This document shows positions 35,048 to 44,200 of a DNA stretch of 64,000 nt, one piece after another. The position numbers were made by a program, and so were the translations under genes. The notes under the pieces are model-generated. The model worked only from the letters and a program-made list of their open reading frames with translations. It made no database searches and had not been told where the DNA came from. Source of the DNA: Litchfieldia alkalitelluris (GTDB taxonomy: Bacteria; Bacillota; Bacilli; Bacillales; Salisediminibacteriaceae); the NCBI RefSeq assembly GCF_002153425.1, contig NZ_KZ119600.1:810418-874417 (forward strand), given 5' to 3'. The first letter of the stretch is position 1; every line of letters begins with the position of its first letter.

Positions 35048-36403
35048 TTGAGATTATTTAAAAGTGGAATCATCGCAGGAACTATATTAATAATGTTGAT
35101 GGCGTGTTCAGGGGAAGGTGAAACAGGAGGAAGTGGTGAAGATGGAGAGACTGCTGATGCAAGTGGTGACCGTTTTTCCTTGGAGAGTTTACCAGAAATT
35201 CAGCCAGGTGAAGACGGAGAACTACGAACATTAAACCTAGACTTTGATTATGAAAATGCGTTGACCATGGAAGAATTTAATGACCAGTTTAGTGAGTTTG
35301 GGAAATTATTTTTTATAGAAACTGATGGTGCTTCTAAAAACGGTGCAGTATATGATGATGGAGTAATATATCTCTTTGGTGATGACTTTGTTCGAGCCGT
35401 TGAAGAGGATACGAATGAAGAACTATGGCAAGTAGATTTAGGGTTTAGGTATACAGCTATGCACCAACCTCTTTATTCATATGGTGAAGACGCCTTTTTG
35501 TTCATTGAATATGATGGTAATCCAACAAACGAATATAAGGTTGTTAATAAAGATGGGACGATTCGATATGAAGGGACACTTGATGAGGTATCCTCTATAA
35601 GTCAAGTATATTTATTTCCTGAAGACGACACGATTTATTTTTTCGACCGAGCCGTTGAGCTTTTTGAAGCAGCTTTTGATTCGGACCTAGAACATGAGTC
35701 GTATTATTTTAAATATAATTTTGAAAATGAAGAATTAACTAGGTTAGAGGTTCCGCCTGTACATAGTGATTCAGGTCATTCAGGTAACTACACGTTTGTG
35801 AATAAAGAATTAATTCGAATTATTGATAGTAATTTGGAAAAATATAATGGAGAAACATTTGAACTAGATTGGAGTTTAGAAGGAGAAAGAAATTGGTATT
35901 CAGTGATGACACAAAATCATGATGGTAGTGAAGAAGTATATATATTAAATCGCTATGAAGAGGTAACACGAGTACATGATTTAAGCACGGGAGAAGTTTT
36001 ACGTGAATATCCAATGGACGGTGATTATCGCTATTCCAATCAAATTGGAAGTGGTTTTCGCTTTGGTAACATGGTTTACGTGGAAGATCAAACAAGACGT
36101 GGTATGGGCTATGGTTTCTTTAATTTAGAAGAGGGAACGCAAACTTTAAATTTTAGAGAAGATATTAACAGGGCAGTCCAATGGAATGACGGAAGGTTCC
36201 ATTATAGTTTTGGTAGAATTAGAGATGCAGAAACTGAGGAAATGCAAATGGTATTTCTTGCTTATGATATCCATACGGAGGAGCATATTGCTTCTGTTAT
36301 CATGCCGGAGTATTTTAGTGAAATTGATAACACGCGTCATTATCTGAATAATGATATATTTTTGGCTAAGGAAGACATTGCTATTGGATTTGTAAGAAAT
36401 TAA
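35048..36403 (+). CDS. Lipoprotein with PQQ-like beta-propeller repeats
   Basis: The 451-residue protein starts at TTG 35048, six bases after GAGGTG. A lipoprotein signal (IIAGTILIMLMAC) is followed by an acidic Gly/Glu/Asp linker and about 380 residues of propeller-like repeats: GAVYDDGVIYLFGDDFVRAV with NEELWQVDLG, then PEDDTIYFFD, and LSTGEVLREYPMDG. The pattern of a readable surface strand, then a Trp/Asp turn, resembles PQQ-like or BamB-type propellers. Its ligand is unknown. Monocistronic. Confidence 0.8.
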   Translation: MRLFKSGIIAGTILIMLMACSGEGETGGSGEDGETADASGDRFSLESLPEIQPGEDGELRTLNLDFDYENALTMEEFNDQFSEFGKLFFIETDGASKNGAVYDDGVIYLFGDDFVRAVEEDTNEELWQVDLGFRYTAMHQPLYSYGEDAFLFIEYDGNPTNEYKVVNKDGTIRYEGTLDEVSSISQVYLFPEDDTIYFFDRAVELFEAAFDSDLEHESYYFKYNFENEELTRLEVPPVHSDSGHSGNYTFVNKELIRIIDSNLEKYNGETFELDWSLEGERNWYSVMTQNHDGSEEVYILNRYEEVTRVHDLSTGEVLREYPMDGDYRYSNQIGSGFRFGNMVYVEDQTRRGMGYGFFNLEEGTQTLNFREDINRAVQWNDGRFHYSFGRIRDAETEEMQMVFLAYDIHTEEHIASVIMPEYFSEIDNTRHYLNNDIFLAKEDIAIGFVRN

Positions 36404-36440
36404 AAGAGGTAATTGCCTATATTCATAAAATTGTGCGAAA

Positions 36441-36467
36441 ATTGTGCGGGACCTGGTCCCGCACAAT
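36441..36467. repeat. Single-arm variant of the dispersed nested palindrome
   Basis: The 27-bp dyad ATTGTGCGGGACC / GGTCCCGCACAAT. It matches one arm of the 65-74 bp palindromes found from 48 kb onward and is the only such sequence in the first 48 kb. Confidence 0.75.
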
Positions 36468-36508
36468 TAGGTGGAACTTCGACTTACGATGTATTGCTGA
36501 ACGATATA

Positions 36509-36551
36509 AAAAAGACCTGTACTAGATTATTAATCTTGGTACAGGTTTTTT
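36509..36551 (+). terminator. Terminator after the propeller lipoprotein
   Basis: ACCTGTAC pairs with GTACAGGT around an AGATTATTAATCT inner dyad, then TTTTTT. Its core resembles the terminator at 39788. Confidence 0.8.
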
Positions 36552-36570
36552 GTGAGTTTTCAGAAAATTG

Positions 36571-36623
36571 TTGACACTCGTGATTTATAAGGTTACACTA
36601 CATATAACTAAAAGGTTATATGT
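36571..36623 (+). promoter_or_regulatory. Promoter and operator of the ArsR-family operon
   Basis: Perfect -35 TTGACA (36571-36576), 17-base spacer and TACACT (36594-36599), followed directly by the inverted repeat ACATATAAC / GTTATATGT (36600-36608 and 36615-36623). The dyad covers the transcription start, the position expected for autorepression by the ArsR-type protein encoded next. Confidence 0.7.
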
Positions 36624-36649
36624 TTTTTTCTGGAGGCGAGGGGTTGGGC

Positions 36650-36976
36650 ATGACTGATATATATCGAGCACTAGGCGATCCAACGAGACGAAAGATTTTA
36701 AGTATGCTCAAACAAGGTAATAGAACCCAAAAGGAAATAGTTGAAGCATTTCAAATTTCTCAACCGGCAATCAAAAAGCATTTAAAAATTCTTTTGGATG
36801 AAAAAATCATATCAGAGAGTATGAGTGGGAAGTATCGTATTTACTCACTAAATCGTCATACACTCAAAAGTTCCTACAATGAAATGTTGGAATACATCGG
36901 AGAACTACTTGATGATCAACTCATAAGGCTAAAAGATTATGTAGAAAAAGGAGAGGAAAGAGATGAAGAACATTAA
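36650..36976 (+). CDS. ArsR-family transcriptional regulator
   Basis: A winged-helix repressor of about 108 residues: IYRALGDPTRRKILSML, then the recognition helix region KEIVEAFQISQPAIKKHLKI and the wing SGKYRIYSLN. No metal-binding CxC is present, so it is not a metal sensor of the classical kind. The ATG at 36650 has GAGGGG six bases upstream; an upstream TTG at 36644 is also possible. It overlaps the AHSA1-PDZ gene by 14 bases; ArsR/AHSA1 pairs are a common two-gene layout. Likely autoregulated through the dyad at 36600. Confidence 0.88.
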   Translation: MTDIYRALGDPTRRKILSMLKQGNRTQKEIVEAFQISQPAIKKHLKILLDEKIISESMSGKYRIYSLNRHTLKSSYNEMLEYIGELLDDQLIRLKDYVEKGEERDEEH

Positions 36977-37661
36977 GGAATCTGTGAAGAGAGACATCGT
37001 TGTTAATGCACCTTTGAAGGTTGTGTGGGAAGCGCTAACTAAAGCTGAGCACTTAAACCGATGGTATACGAAAAATGCTGAAATAGAATTTCATGTTGGT
37101 GGTAGAGGTTATATGGACCACGGCTGGGGAGCTAAATCTGAAGGTGTATATACAGAAATAGATCCACTTAAACGATTTGTGCTTCAAAGTCTTGATGGGG
37201 ATTATACTACTATTACAACCTTAGAAGAAGTTGAAAATGGCATTAAGGTTAGTATTGAGTATCAGGCTTCTTACCTTGATGAGATGAACCAAGCCTCAAA
37301 GGAAAACATGCTTTTTGGCACACTCCAGTTTTTAGAAAACTTGAAAAGTGTTTATGAATCCGGTACTGATAATCGATTAAAGTTTTGGAAAACGTGGATT
37401 GGTATTGTTCATGCAACAAATGAGAGTGGATTAGGAGTAAGGGTTATAGGGGTGAAGGAAGGCTCGGTGGCTGCTGATGCTGGAATAAGGTCAGGGGATA
37501 TCATTGTTGCAGTGGACGATGAAAAAGTAAACGGGTATGAGCAATTTGAAAGAACACTTAATTGTAAACATGTGGATTCGCGCGTGCTATTGACGGTGGA
37601 GAGAGAAAATGAAGAGTTACAGGTGGAATGCGTTGTAGCATCTTATCCTGTACCTTATTAA
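36963..37661 (+). CDS. AHSA1/SRPBCC-domain protein fused to a PDZ domain
   Basis: The 232-residue protein has an SRPBCC (AHSA1-type) domain over residues 1-130 (VNAPLKVVWEALTKAEHLNRW, FHVGGRGYMDHGWG), which forms a hydrophobic pocket, and a PDZ domain near 145-225 (LGVRVIGVKEGSVAADAGI, RSGDIIVAVDDEKVNG). No signal peptide or protease domain is present. The fusion is unusual: the PDZ part may recruit a C-terminal peptide to the pocket protein. It is coupled to the ArsR gene by overlap. Substrate and partner unknown. Confidence 0.8.
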   Translation: MKNIKESVKRDIVVNAPLKVVWEALTKAEHLNRWYTKNAEIEFHVGGRGYMDHGWGAKSEGVYTEIDPLKRFVLQSLDGDYTTITTLEEVENGIKVSIEYQASYLDEMNQASKENMLFGTLQFLENLKSVYESGTDNRLKFWKTWIGIVHATNESGLGVRVIGVKEGSVAADAGIRSGDIIVAVDDEKVNGYEQFERTLNCKHVDSRVLLTVERENEELQVECVVASYPVPY

Positions 37662-37694
37662 TAGATAAGAGTTCGTGTGAAATTTAAGAAGGTT

Positions 37695-37730
37695 TGGGCG
37701 TACATATTCAGGGGAAATGTACGTCCTTTT
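37695..37730 (+). terminator. Terminator after the AHSA1-PDZ gene
   Basis: GGGCGTACAT pairs with ATGTACGTCC, then TTTT. The rest of 37662-37976 holds only the ECF promoter and an unassigned stretch. Confidence 0.75.
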
Positions 37731-37913
37731 ACTTGTATAATTATATGGTCATGTTTTTTGAATGGAGTTTTATATTAGACTCCAACGGCCCGTGGTAAAG
37801 AAGACACTGCGAGGAATGAGCAAATGTCCAACTTGTACCTAGCGTGAAAGGGAGCCCCTGTAACAGAAAATTAACTCAATTTTTAACATAGCAAAATAAA
37901 TTTAAATCTAAAA

Positions 37914-37939
37914 TGAAATACATACTTCTGGAATTCGTC
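37914..37939 (+). promoter_or_regulatory. ECF-type sigma promoter (TGAAAT-N16-CGTC)
   Basis: The -35 TGAAAT (37914-37919) and -10 CGTC (37936-37939) have the same 16-base spacing as the promoter at 1720. It lies 37 bases before the sigma gene, as in an autoregulated ECF operon. Confidence 0.7.
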
Positions 37940-37976
37940 TAAGTTAATAGATGCATCTAATAATGGGGGAGAGGTT

Positions 37977-38495
37977 ATGTCCGACAAGAAGGTAATTTCA
38001 GCATGGTTTCATCAATACAGTGATGATATTTATCATTACTTGATATATCGGATTGGGTATCAGGAGGCGGAAGATCTGCTGCAGGAGGTCTTCATCCGAG
38101 CATGGAATAATCTTGACTCCTATCAGGGAGACGCGAATCCGAAGACTTGGCTACTGAGTATTGCAAGAAATATTGCAATTGATCAATTTAGAAATAGAAA
38201 ACGTAGCTTTTGGAAAAAGATGATTCCGTTTGAGGGGAAGCATGAAATGTCGGGGAAGGATACGCCCGAAAGCGCCTTACAAATGAATGAAGAAAAACGA
38301 GAAATTTACCATGCGCTCCGAAATATTAAAGTAAATTATCGGGAGGTTCTCATATTAAAAGGAATTCAGGAGCTATCTGTTCGAGAGACAGCTGAAGCGC
38401 TAAATTGGAGTGAAAATAAAGTACGATTAACGTATTTTCGTGCAAAGGATGCGTTGAAAAAAGAACTGGGAGGAGGAATGGATCGTGAAGCATGA
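37977..38495 (+). CDS. ECF (sigma-70 family) RNA polymerase sigma factor
   Basis: The 172-residue protein has region 2 (WFHQYSDDIYHYLIYRIG, DLLQEVFIRAWNNL, WLLSIARNIAIDQFRNRKR) and region 4 (YREVLILKGIQELSVRETAE, then WSENKVRLTYFRAKDALK). The start has an excellent GGGGGAGAGG site. The 3' end overlaps the anti-sigma-like gene by 11 bases. It is related to the sigma factor at 2748 (both have YSDDIY and EEL/RE-type region 4) and has a matching promoter, so the two regulons could overlap. Confidence 0.92.
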   Translation: MSDKKVISAWFHQYSDDIYHYLIYRIGYQEAEDLLQEVFIRAWNNLDSYQGDANPKTWLLSIARNIAIDQFRNRKRSFWKKMIPFEGKHEMSGKDTPESALQMNEEKREIYHALRNIKVNYREVLILKGIQELSVRETAEALNWSENKVRLTYFRAKDALKKELGGGMDREA

Positions 38496-39690
38496 AAAGC
38501 ATGATTTTTTAGATGAACAACTAAAGTCAATGCCAAAACCACCTCTGAGTGATGATAAAAAGCATATGCTTCATGACATCGTGATGAAGCAAGAAATCCC
38601 GGAGAAAGAGACAGGAAATAATTTTTTCAAAACAAATATCATCCAAGGGCTTGGAGGGTTTGTAGCTATTGCAGCGTTGCTCTTATTCGTCTATGGGGCA
38701 ACCACCTTACTCGAGACACCTGGACAGCAAGGTGGAGCAAATCAGGAGGAAAGCTGGCTGCCAGATGATGTTGATGGTGAGACAACAATAAAAGAGTATC
38801 TGTTTGTGGGGGAAAGTGAGAATTGGGTTGGTGAGTTCTATTATTATGGCGAAGAGGTTTGGTGGGAAAACGGCGGTGTAACAAAGCGAGATGGCAATAA
38901 CTCTGAAGAGGTAGTCGTTACTTATAGAGGGGAATTAGAAGAGTTGGCATCATTGCAAGAATTTGTGATTACCTATTCCTTGGGGAGCAACAGAGGTAGT
39001 AATAGTAGCTCAATGCGAACGACTTTTGATCACCCGCCACATAAAAAGGAATTCAGTACTTCTGGAAGTGGTGGTGATGGAAGGCTTTCAGAAGAGGATA
39101 GCATACATGTTTCAGTGATTTGGGATGACCAGGAAGAAACGATGGAGTTAAAGATTTCTGATGAACTCAAATCATGGGATGGCGCTACGGGTCCAACGAT
39201 TCACCATGTGAAGTGGCGTGCGGAAAACTATCTTTCTCATGTGATGGGTCCGGAGGTGGACATTTATCTGGAATGGGAGTTGGTCATTGGTGATACATGG
39301 GACGTAGACGAGGAATTGGAAAGGAACTTGATCGTATTAACTACTGAACCGGTAGCAGGGGATTATCAGGAAGAAGTAAGGGACATCGTTGGCAGGGATT
39401 CACATGTTGAATTTATTATTATGGAGTATACAACGGATCAACTATTTGAAAAACATCGCTACATTTACGATAGTATTTTCGGGAGTGGTGAATTCCAAAC
39501 GGAAAACTTTGAAATTAAAGATGTGTGGGTAAATATTCTTCAAAATCGAGTGGAAATTGGTATTGATCCATTGAACGAGGAAAATACCCAGGAAATTTAT
39601 GAGTACTTTGGGGAAGACATGATTAACGTTGTTGAAGAAAAGGGCTATGGAATGAGTGAGATAGGAAGTGATGAGGAGACAACGGATTGA
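38485..39690 (+). CDS. Membrane anti-sigma-like protein with large outer domain
   Basis: The 401-residue protein starts at GTG inside the sigma gene. It has about 55 cytoplasmic residues, one membrane helix (LGGFVAIAALLLFVYGAT, near 57-75) and an extracytoplasmic region of about 320 residues, acidic and beta-rich, without recognised domain. Coupling to the sigma gene marks it as the likely cognate anti-sigma factor. It is not obviously homologous to the anti-sigma-like proteins at 1807 and 3265 beyond topology. Confidence 0.75.
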   Translation: MKHEKHDFLDEQLKSMPKPPLSDDKKHMLHDIVMKQEIPEKETGNNFFKTNIIQGLGGFVAIAALLLFVYGATTLLETPGQQGGANQEESWLPDDVDGETTIKEYLFVGESENWVGEFYYYGEEVWWENGGVTKRDGNNSEEVVVTYRGELEELASLQEFVITYSLGSNRGSNSSSMRTTFDHPPHKKEFSTSGSGGDGRLSEEDSIHVSVIWDDQEETMELKISDELKSWDGATGPTIHHVKWRAENYLSHVMGPEVDIYLEWELVIGDTWDVDEELERNLIVLTTEPVAGDYQEEVRDIVGRDSHVEFIIMEYTTDQLFEKHRYIYDSIFGSGEFQTENFEIKDVWVNILQNRVEIGIDPLNEENTQEIYEYFGEDMINVVEEKGYGMSEIGSDEETTD

Positions 39691-39787
39691 TTCTAATGAG
39701 GAAGAGGATGAGGAAGTTTCGGTCCCTTATGTAGACAGATGTAGAAGACATGTTTGGTTAACTAATATATTGGAGTATTTGAGGGAG

Positions 39788-39832
39788 GAAGCCTGTATCA
39801 GATTAGTTGGTAATCTAGGTACAGGCTTTGTT
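39788..39832 (+). terminator. Terminator after the second ECF operon
   Basis: AAGCCTGTA pairs with TACAGGCTT around an AGATTA...TAATCT inner stem, then TTGTTTTG. Confidence 0.75.
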
Positions 39833-40042
39833 TTGTTGGGATTTAGTATTTTAGTGGTGTGCATTGGTATGCAGTTGGCGAACACTGCCCTATGTTTGTT
39901 TACCCTATGATGCGCTGTCCTCAACTAGTTAATGCTAAATAAGCTGGACAAAGCAGCTGTTATTATTGATGTACGGGGTTGGCTAGCTTGGCCCTGTCTT
40001 CATTGAACCAACAAAAAAAAGCAAACTAATCTTCTCTACCCT

Positions 40043-40147
40043 CTATTTTCCTGCTCTTGAAATGGTCGTTCTTTCCTTACCGTTACTAGGCTGTGCTGCA
40101 TCTTTACTCTTAATCATGTTTCGTTTTGATTTTGATTTTTTACTCAA
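40043..40147 (-). CDS. Possible small basic peptide (34 residues)
   Basis: A TTG-initiated frame on the minus strand encodes MSKKSKSKRNMIKSKD and a tail ending SRAGK, a Lys/Ser-rich composition like small spore peptides. AAAGGA lies about 11 bases upstream, which is a weak site. No homologue was recognised; it may be chance. Confidence 0.3.
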   Translation of the reverse strand: MSKKSKSKRNMIKSKDAAQPSNGKERTTISRAGK

Positions 40148-40423
40148 TGCATCGTCATTCCTTTCCAATTAGTTTATCAAGCTTATTTTGATCATAAAGA
40201 GTGGGAATTATGTGTGGGTAGGGGGAGGTGTGTGTGGAGGGGGGGCGGTTGACAGGATTGTTTAATATTGGAAAAAATAGTACGGTAGCCTTCATGGAGT
40301 GTTTACTTATTTATTTTGTTGTAAAAAGATGAGATGGAAGTGGAACTATCAGGTAGTGATGTCAAAGGACTTGGTTAATCTTTAGTGAATGGAGGTTATG
40401 ACGCCAGAAATTGAAGGGAAGTC

Positions 40424-40493
40424 AAAATCTAGTCCGCAATTTTGAGAAATGCGGCCAAGAATTGAAGGGAAGTCAATATCTAGTCCGCATTCC
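40424..40493 (+). repeat. Array E units at a second locus
   Basis: One full unit and the start of another: AATCTAGTCCGC, AAATGCGGC, then ATCTAGTCCGCATTCC about 51 bases on. It is the same family as 30283-30480, 10 kb away. Confidence 0.8.
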
Positions 40494-40506
40494 TAAAAAG
40501 AACCCC

Positions 40507-40537
40507 TGTGAACGCAAGAACCGTCCCTGCGTTCACA
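40507..40537. repeat. Inverted repeat with TGTGAACGCA arms
   Basis: TGTGAACGCA and TGCGTTCACA, ten-base perfect arms around AGAACCGTCCC. The GTGAAC/GTTCAC arms recall the centre of the dispersed nested palindrome, but the loop differs. Confidence 0.6.
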
Positions 40538-40625
40538 ACATTAAAACATATGTTTGCTGACAGGAATGTGTCAAATTGCCTTGTTATACTAAGGCTCATA
40601 AGAATGATTTAATGGGGGGATTTTC

Positions 40626-41054
40626 ATGTTATCTCAACCGTATTTTTTAGCTGTATGTAGTGAAAGACCAGATGAGAGGTTTAGTTTTTGGTACACTGTC
40701 TATTTTGTTAATAACACTGGAAAGGATATTGAAAAGCTGTCATTTCAAACTGGGTCACTTGTTACAACAAACAAAGAAATCATTCCATCACCTAGGCTCA
40801 AACATGTGGTTGGGAAAGTTCCACAGTATAGTTCCATTGAAATTGACCTAGAAGAGGAGGATTCCTTTGATAGTGTTTTTCATCTTCACTTCGAACTAGA
40901 GTTTCAGGACAGCATAGAGGAAAAAAGCTTTATGATCGGCAGAAACTTAAGTGGGGGAAGGAAGCCATTCCATGAGTTACCTGTCCTCAACAAAATTGGT
41001 TATGCCTTCAGCAGCGGAAGCATGGCCCCAGAATCTCAACAATATGTGCAGTAG
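40626..41054 (+). CDS. Hypothetical protein
   Basis: A 142-residue soluble protein behind a GGGGGG site five bases before the ATG. The sequence (FSFWYTVYFVNNTGKDIEKL, then IEIDLEEEDSFDSVFHLHFE) suggests a beta-sandwich. No motif or family was recognised. It precedes the helicase-nuclease pair by about 240 bp but need not belong to it. It has some resemblance in style to the hypothetical at 48198 (short beta-rich protein with conserved Tyr/Phe), not enough to call homology. Confidence 0.65.
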   Translation: MLSQPYFLAVCSERPDERFSFWYTVYFVNNTGKDIEKLSFQTGSLVTTNKEIIPSPRLKHVVGKVPQYSSIEIDLEEEDSFDSVFHLHFELEFQDSIEEKSFMIGRNLSGGRKPFHELPVLNKIGYAFSSGSMAPESQQYVQ

Positions 41055-41291
41055 ACATAAGGGAGTGGATTTTTCCAACCATGGGACTAACGGCAAAATA
41101 CACAAAAGCTAAACCGGTTACAACCATTTCGTAAACAGGTAATAAGCTTCCAGATGTAGAATGTATAACTTACATTTCTTTTTCGTAGAAAAAAGTTTTA
41201 TGTAAAAAAAAGTTTCCTGAAGAACTAGTATTTCTTGTTTCCTATAGAAAAAGTTAGATAAAGAATCTAGAGAGGAAGAGGAGGGATTCCG

Positions 41292-44200
41292 TTGAAAAGC
41301 AGTATTTCCATGATTCATAAAATGTGCCAAGAACATCCCATATCAGAAAAAGTACTGATTGCCCCAACCTACTCTGCAGGGCGGCAGCTACTTCAGTTTT
41401 ACACGCTGAAAGGTTATTCAGCAGTAAATCTAAGGATTGAAACCATTACCAGTATTGCTGAAAAATTGGTGAAGCCTTATTTACTACAACATACCCTAAA
41501 GGCCATTCCCCCTGTTTTAGCTAGGCATTATATATTATCTTGCTTTGAGTCTGCCAAAGATCGTGGGGAGTTGAAATACTTCTATGAGCTTGAGGTTACG
41601 CCAGGGGTGATTCGCTCCATTCACCAAGCTATCTTAGAATTGAAACTCTCAGGGTTAAGGCCTAATGATTTATTGCCAGAGGCTTTTATTAGTAAAAACA
41701 AGGCAGAGGATTTGCAACACATTTTTTCTGCCTATGAAGAAATGATTACGAAAAATCGTTACGTTGATTACAGCGATATGCTTCGAATTGCCATTGAAAA
41801 AGGGAAGTCAAATCGATCGAAGGTGGTTTATATTGCAATCCAACATGAAAAGTTTCACCCACTAGAGGAGGAATTGCTACAGACGCTAGTGAACGTTGAT
41901 GAACGGTGCTTAAATTTACGAGAAACACAAATCGACAAGGCGGATATTAATAAGCAGTTGGGCATTTCCATGTTTCAGGCGAATGGGGAGAATAACGAAG
42001 TGAGGGAAGTGCTTCGTCAAATCAAAAAGGAGAAGCTTCCATTTGATCAAGTCACCATTCTTTACACTTCAAAGGAGCCATACACGCAGCTTTTCTATGA
42101 TCTCGCTAATCGCCATCAAATTCCTGTGACATTCGGTCAAGGGGTTAACATTAGAAATACTGCTCCAGCCCAGTTATTCCTTGGCTTGTTACAGTGGATT
42201 AGGAATGATTTTCAGCTAACAGATTTTGTTCGGTTACTTCAGCAAGGTCATCTTCGAATCAAAGAAGAGGGGCCTTCTTCGACGAGAATGATATCTCGAT
42301 TGAGGGACGCGGAGATTAGTTGGGGATTGGACAACTACACGTCACTCCTCCAGGCAAAACTCACACGTTTAGATGAGCAACTCGAGAAAATGACTCAGCC
42401 TGAGGAAAGTTATCAGTTTAAGCTGCGAGAGGAATTTGCATGGTTAAAAAATTGGTTCGAAATCTTTATTGGCGAGTTCCCACGAGATGTCGCCCATGCA
42501 AGGACACAGGAACCCATTTCCTACGGAGAATTAGCGCAGACCCTTAAGTCTATTTTGGAAAAATATAGTCCAGACAAAGATCCATTGGATAAAGCCGCGA
42601 AGGAGAAAATCGTTCACGAGCTTGAAGTGCTTACTGAGTTAGGAGATGCAAAAAGCTTCGAAGAGTGCCGACTTCTTTTTTCAGAAATGATGGAAGGGTT
42701 GAGTGTTGGTGCCTCTCAACCAAGCCCAGGACACATTCATGTCACGTCTTATAAAAATGGGGTGTGGACGCAGCGACCTTATACTTTCTTAGTTGGGTTG
42801 GACGCACAGCGTTTTCCAGGGCAAATAAAGGAAGATCCTATTCTCCTAGATGGGGAACGGCAGAAATTGAGTCATGGGCTTCACCTAAGGAAGGACAATC
42901 CGAAAGAAGCAAAGGGTATGATGGACCAGCTCCTTTCTGAGATGGAGGGGCAGCTGACATTGAGCTATCCTGCCTTTGATCCGATTGAAAATAGGGAGGC
43001 ACATCCATCTTCCTACCTTCTTGAAGTATATCGGAAAAAAGTAGGGAATTCCTTTGCCCAATTTCAGGAGTTACGCGAGTCCCTTGGGGAGACGAAGGGC
43101 TACATTCCCGAAAACTTGGAAGCACCCGTTGATGAAGGGGAATGGTGGCTTCACAAGCTGTTTAACAACGAATATGACCAAGTAAGGGAAGCAATTTTTC
43201 TTGCTCATCCCCATTTAGAAAAGGGTCTACTGGCGCGGGCTGGCAAGGAAAGTAATGTGTTTACTCCGTTTGATGGAAGAATCACGGGAGATCTTTCCAG
43301 TCTTGATCCGCGAAAAAATAAGGAACTGATACTCTCCAGTTCGAGGCTTGAGCTATTAGGGAAGTGCCCTTATGCGTACTTTTTAAAATATGTTTTAAAA
43401 ATAGAAGAGCCAAACGAGCAAGAGTATGATTTGGGCAAATGGTTGAACCCTGCCCAAAGGGGAAGCTTGCTTCATAAAATCTACGAGATTTTTAGCCGAG
43501 AATTGGCTGCGAGGGGAGAAAAGCCAAAGGTATCTGAGCATGAGTCCCTCTTGATGCAGGTGGTGGAAGATTGCTTGGCTGAACAGCGGGAGCTCCTTCC
43601 CCCGCCAAGTGAGCTCGTTTATACGTATGAGAAGGAGGAGCTTCTCCAGTCGTGTAGAGTATTTTTGAGTGTGGAGGAGGAGTATTCTGAGGAAGGGGTG
43701 CCAGAGCATTTCGAGCTGGCATTCGGAACGAAGAAAAGAAGTGAAGTGGCAGATGGGGCGGAGGAGGACGCGGAGAACATGAAGGACGGAACTGAGGACG
43801 CGAAGGACGCAGAGGCCAAGACGGGTGAGGCTGAAGAGGCGGAAGTGGAGACGAAGGCGGACGTTGAACTCGAGGCTGCAACGGAGGCTGTGCCTATCAC
43901 TCTACCATCTGGTGAAACCTTCTATTTGCGAGGGTTTATCGACAGGGTGGATAAGCTTCATGACGGGAGCTACCTCATACTTGATTATAAAACGGGAAGC
44001 ACGTACAGCTATGATGAAAATGGGTATTTGAAAGGTGGACGCCAGCTTCAGCATACCCTTTATGCCTTGGCGCTCGAATATATTTTTCAACAAAAAGGTG
44101 TTGAAGAAGCACCGAAAGTCCATCAAAGTGGCTATTATTTCCCTACTGTTAAGGGGGAGGGGCAGCGCGTGATGCGACCTCAGAATCAGCGGGAGAGTTT

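Larger units (their letters stand above)
39691..40625. other. Long gene-poor region
   Basis: About 930 bp holding a terminator (39788), a doubtful 34-codon minus frame (40043), two units of array E (40424) and an inverted repeat (40507). The 80-codon plus frame at 39668 runs through the terminator and is not supported. GC-skewed G-rich stretch near 40215-40250. Confidence 0.5.

Noticed and set aside
39668-39910. 80-codon plus-strand frame after the second anti-sigma gene
   Set aside because: It overlaps the end of that gene and runs through a clear terminator hairpin at 39788; no ribosome site.
43492-43900. Long minus-strand frames inside the AddB-like gene
   Set aside because: They arise opposite the Ala/Glu/Asp-rich insertion, whose GC-rich codons leave other frames open; there are no start signals.
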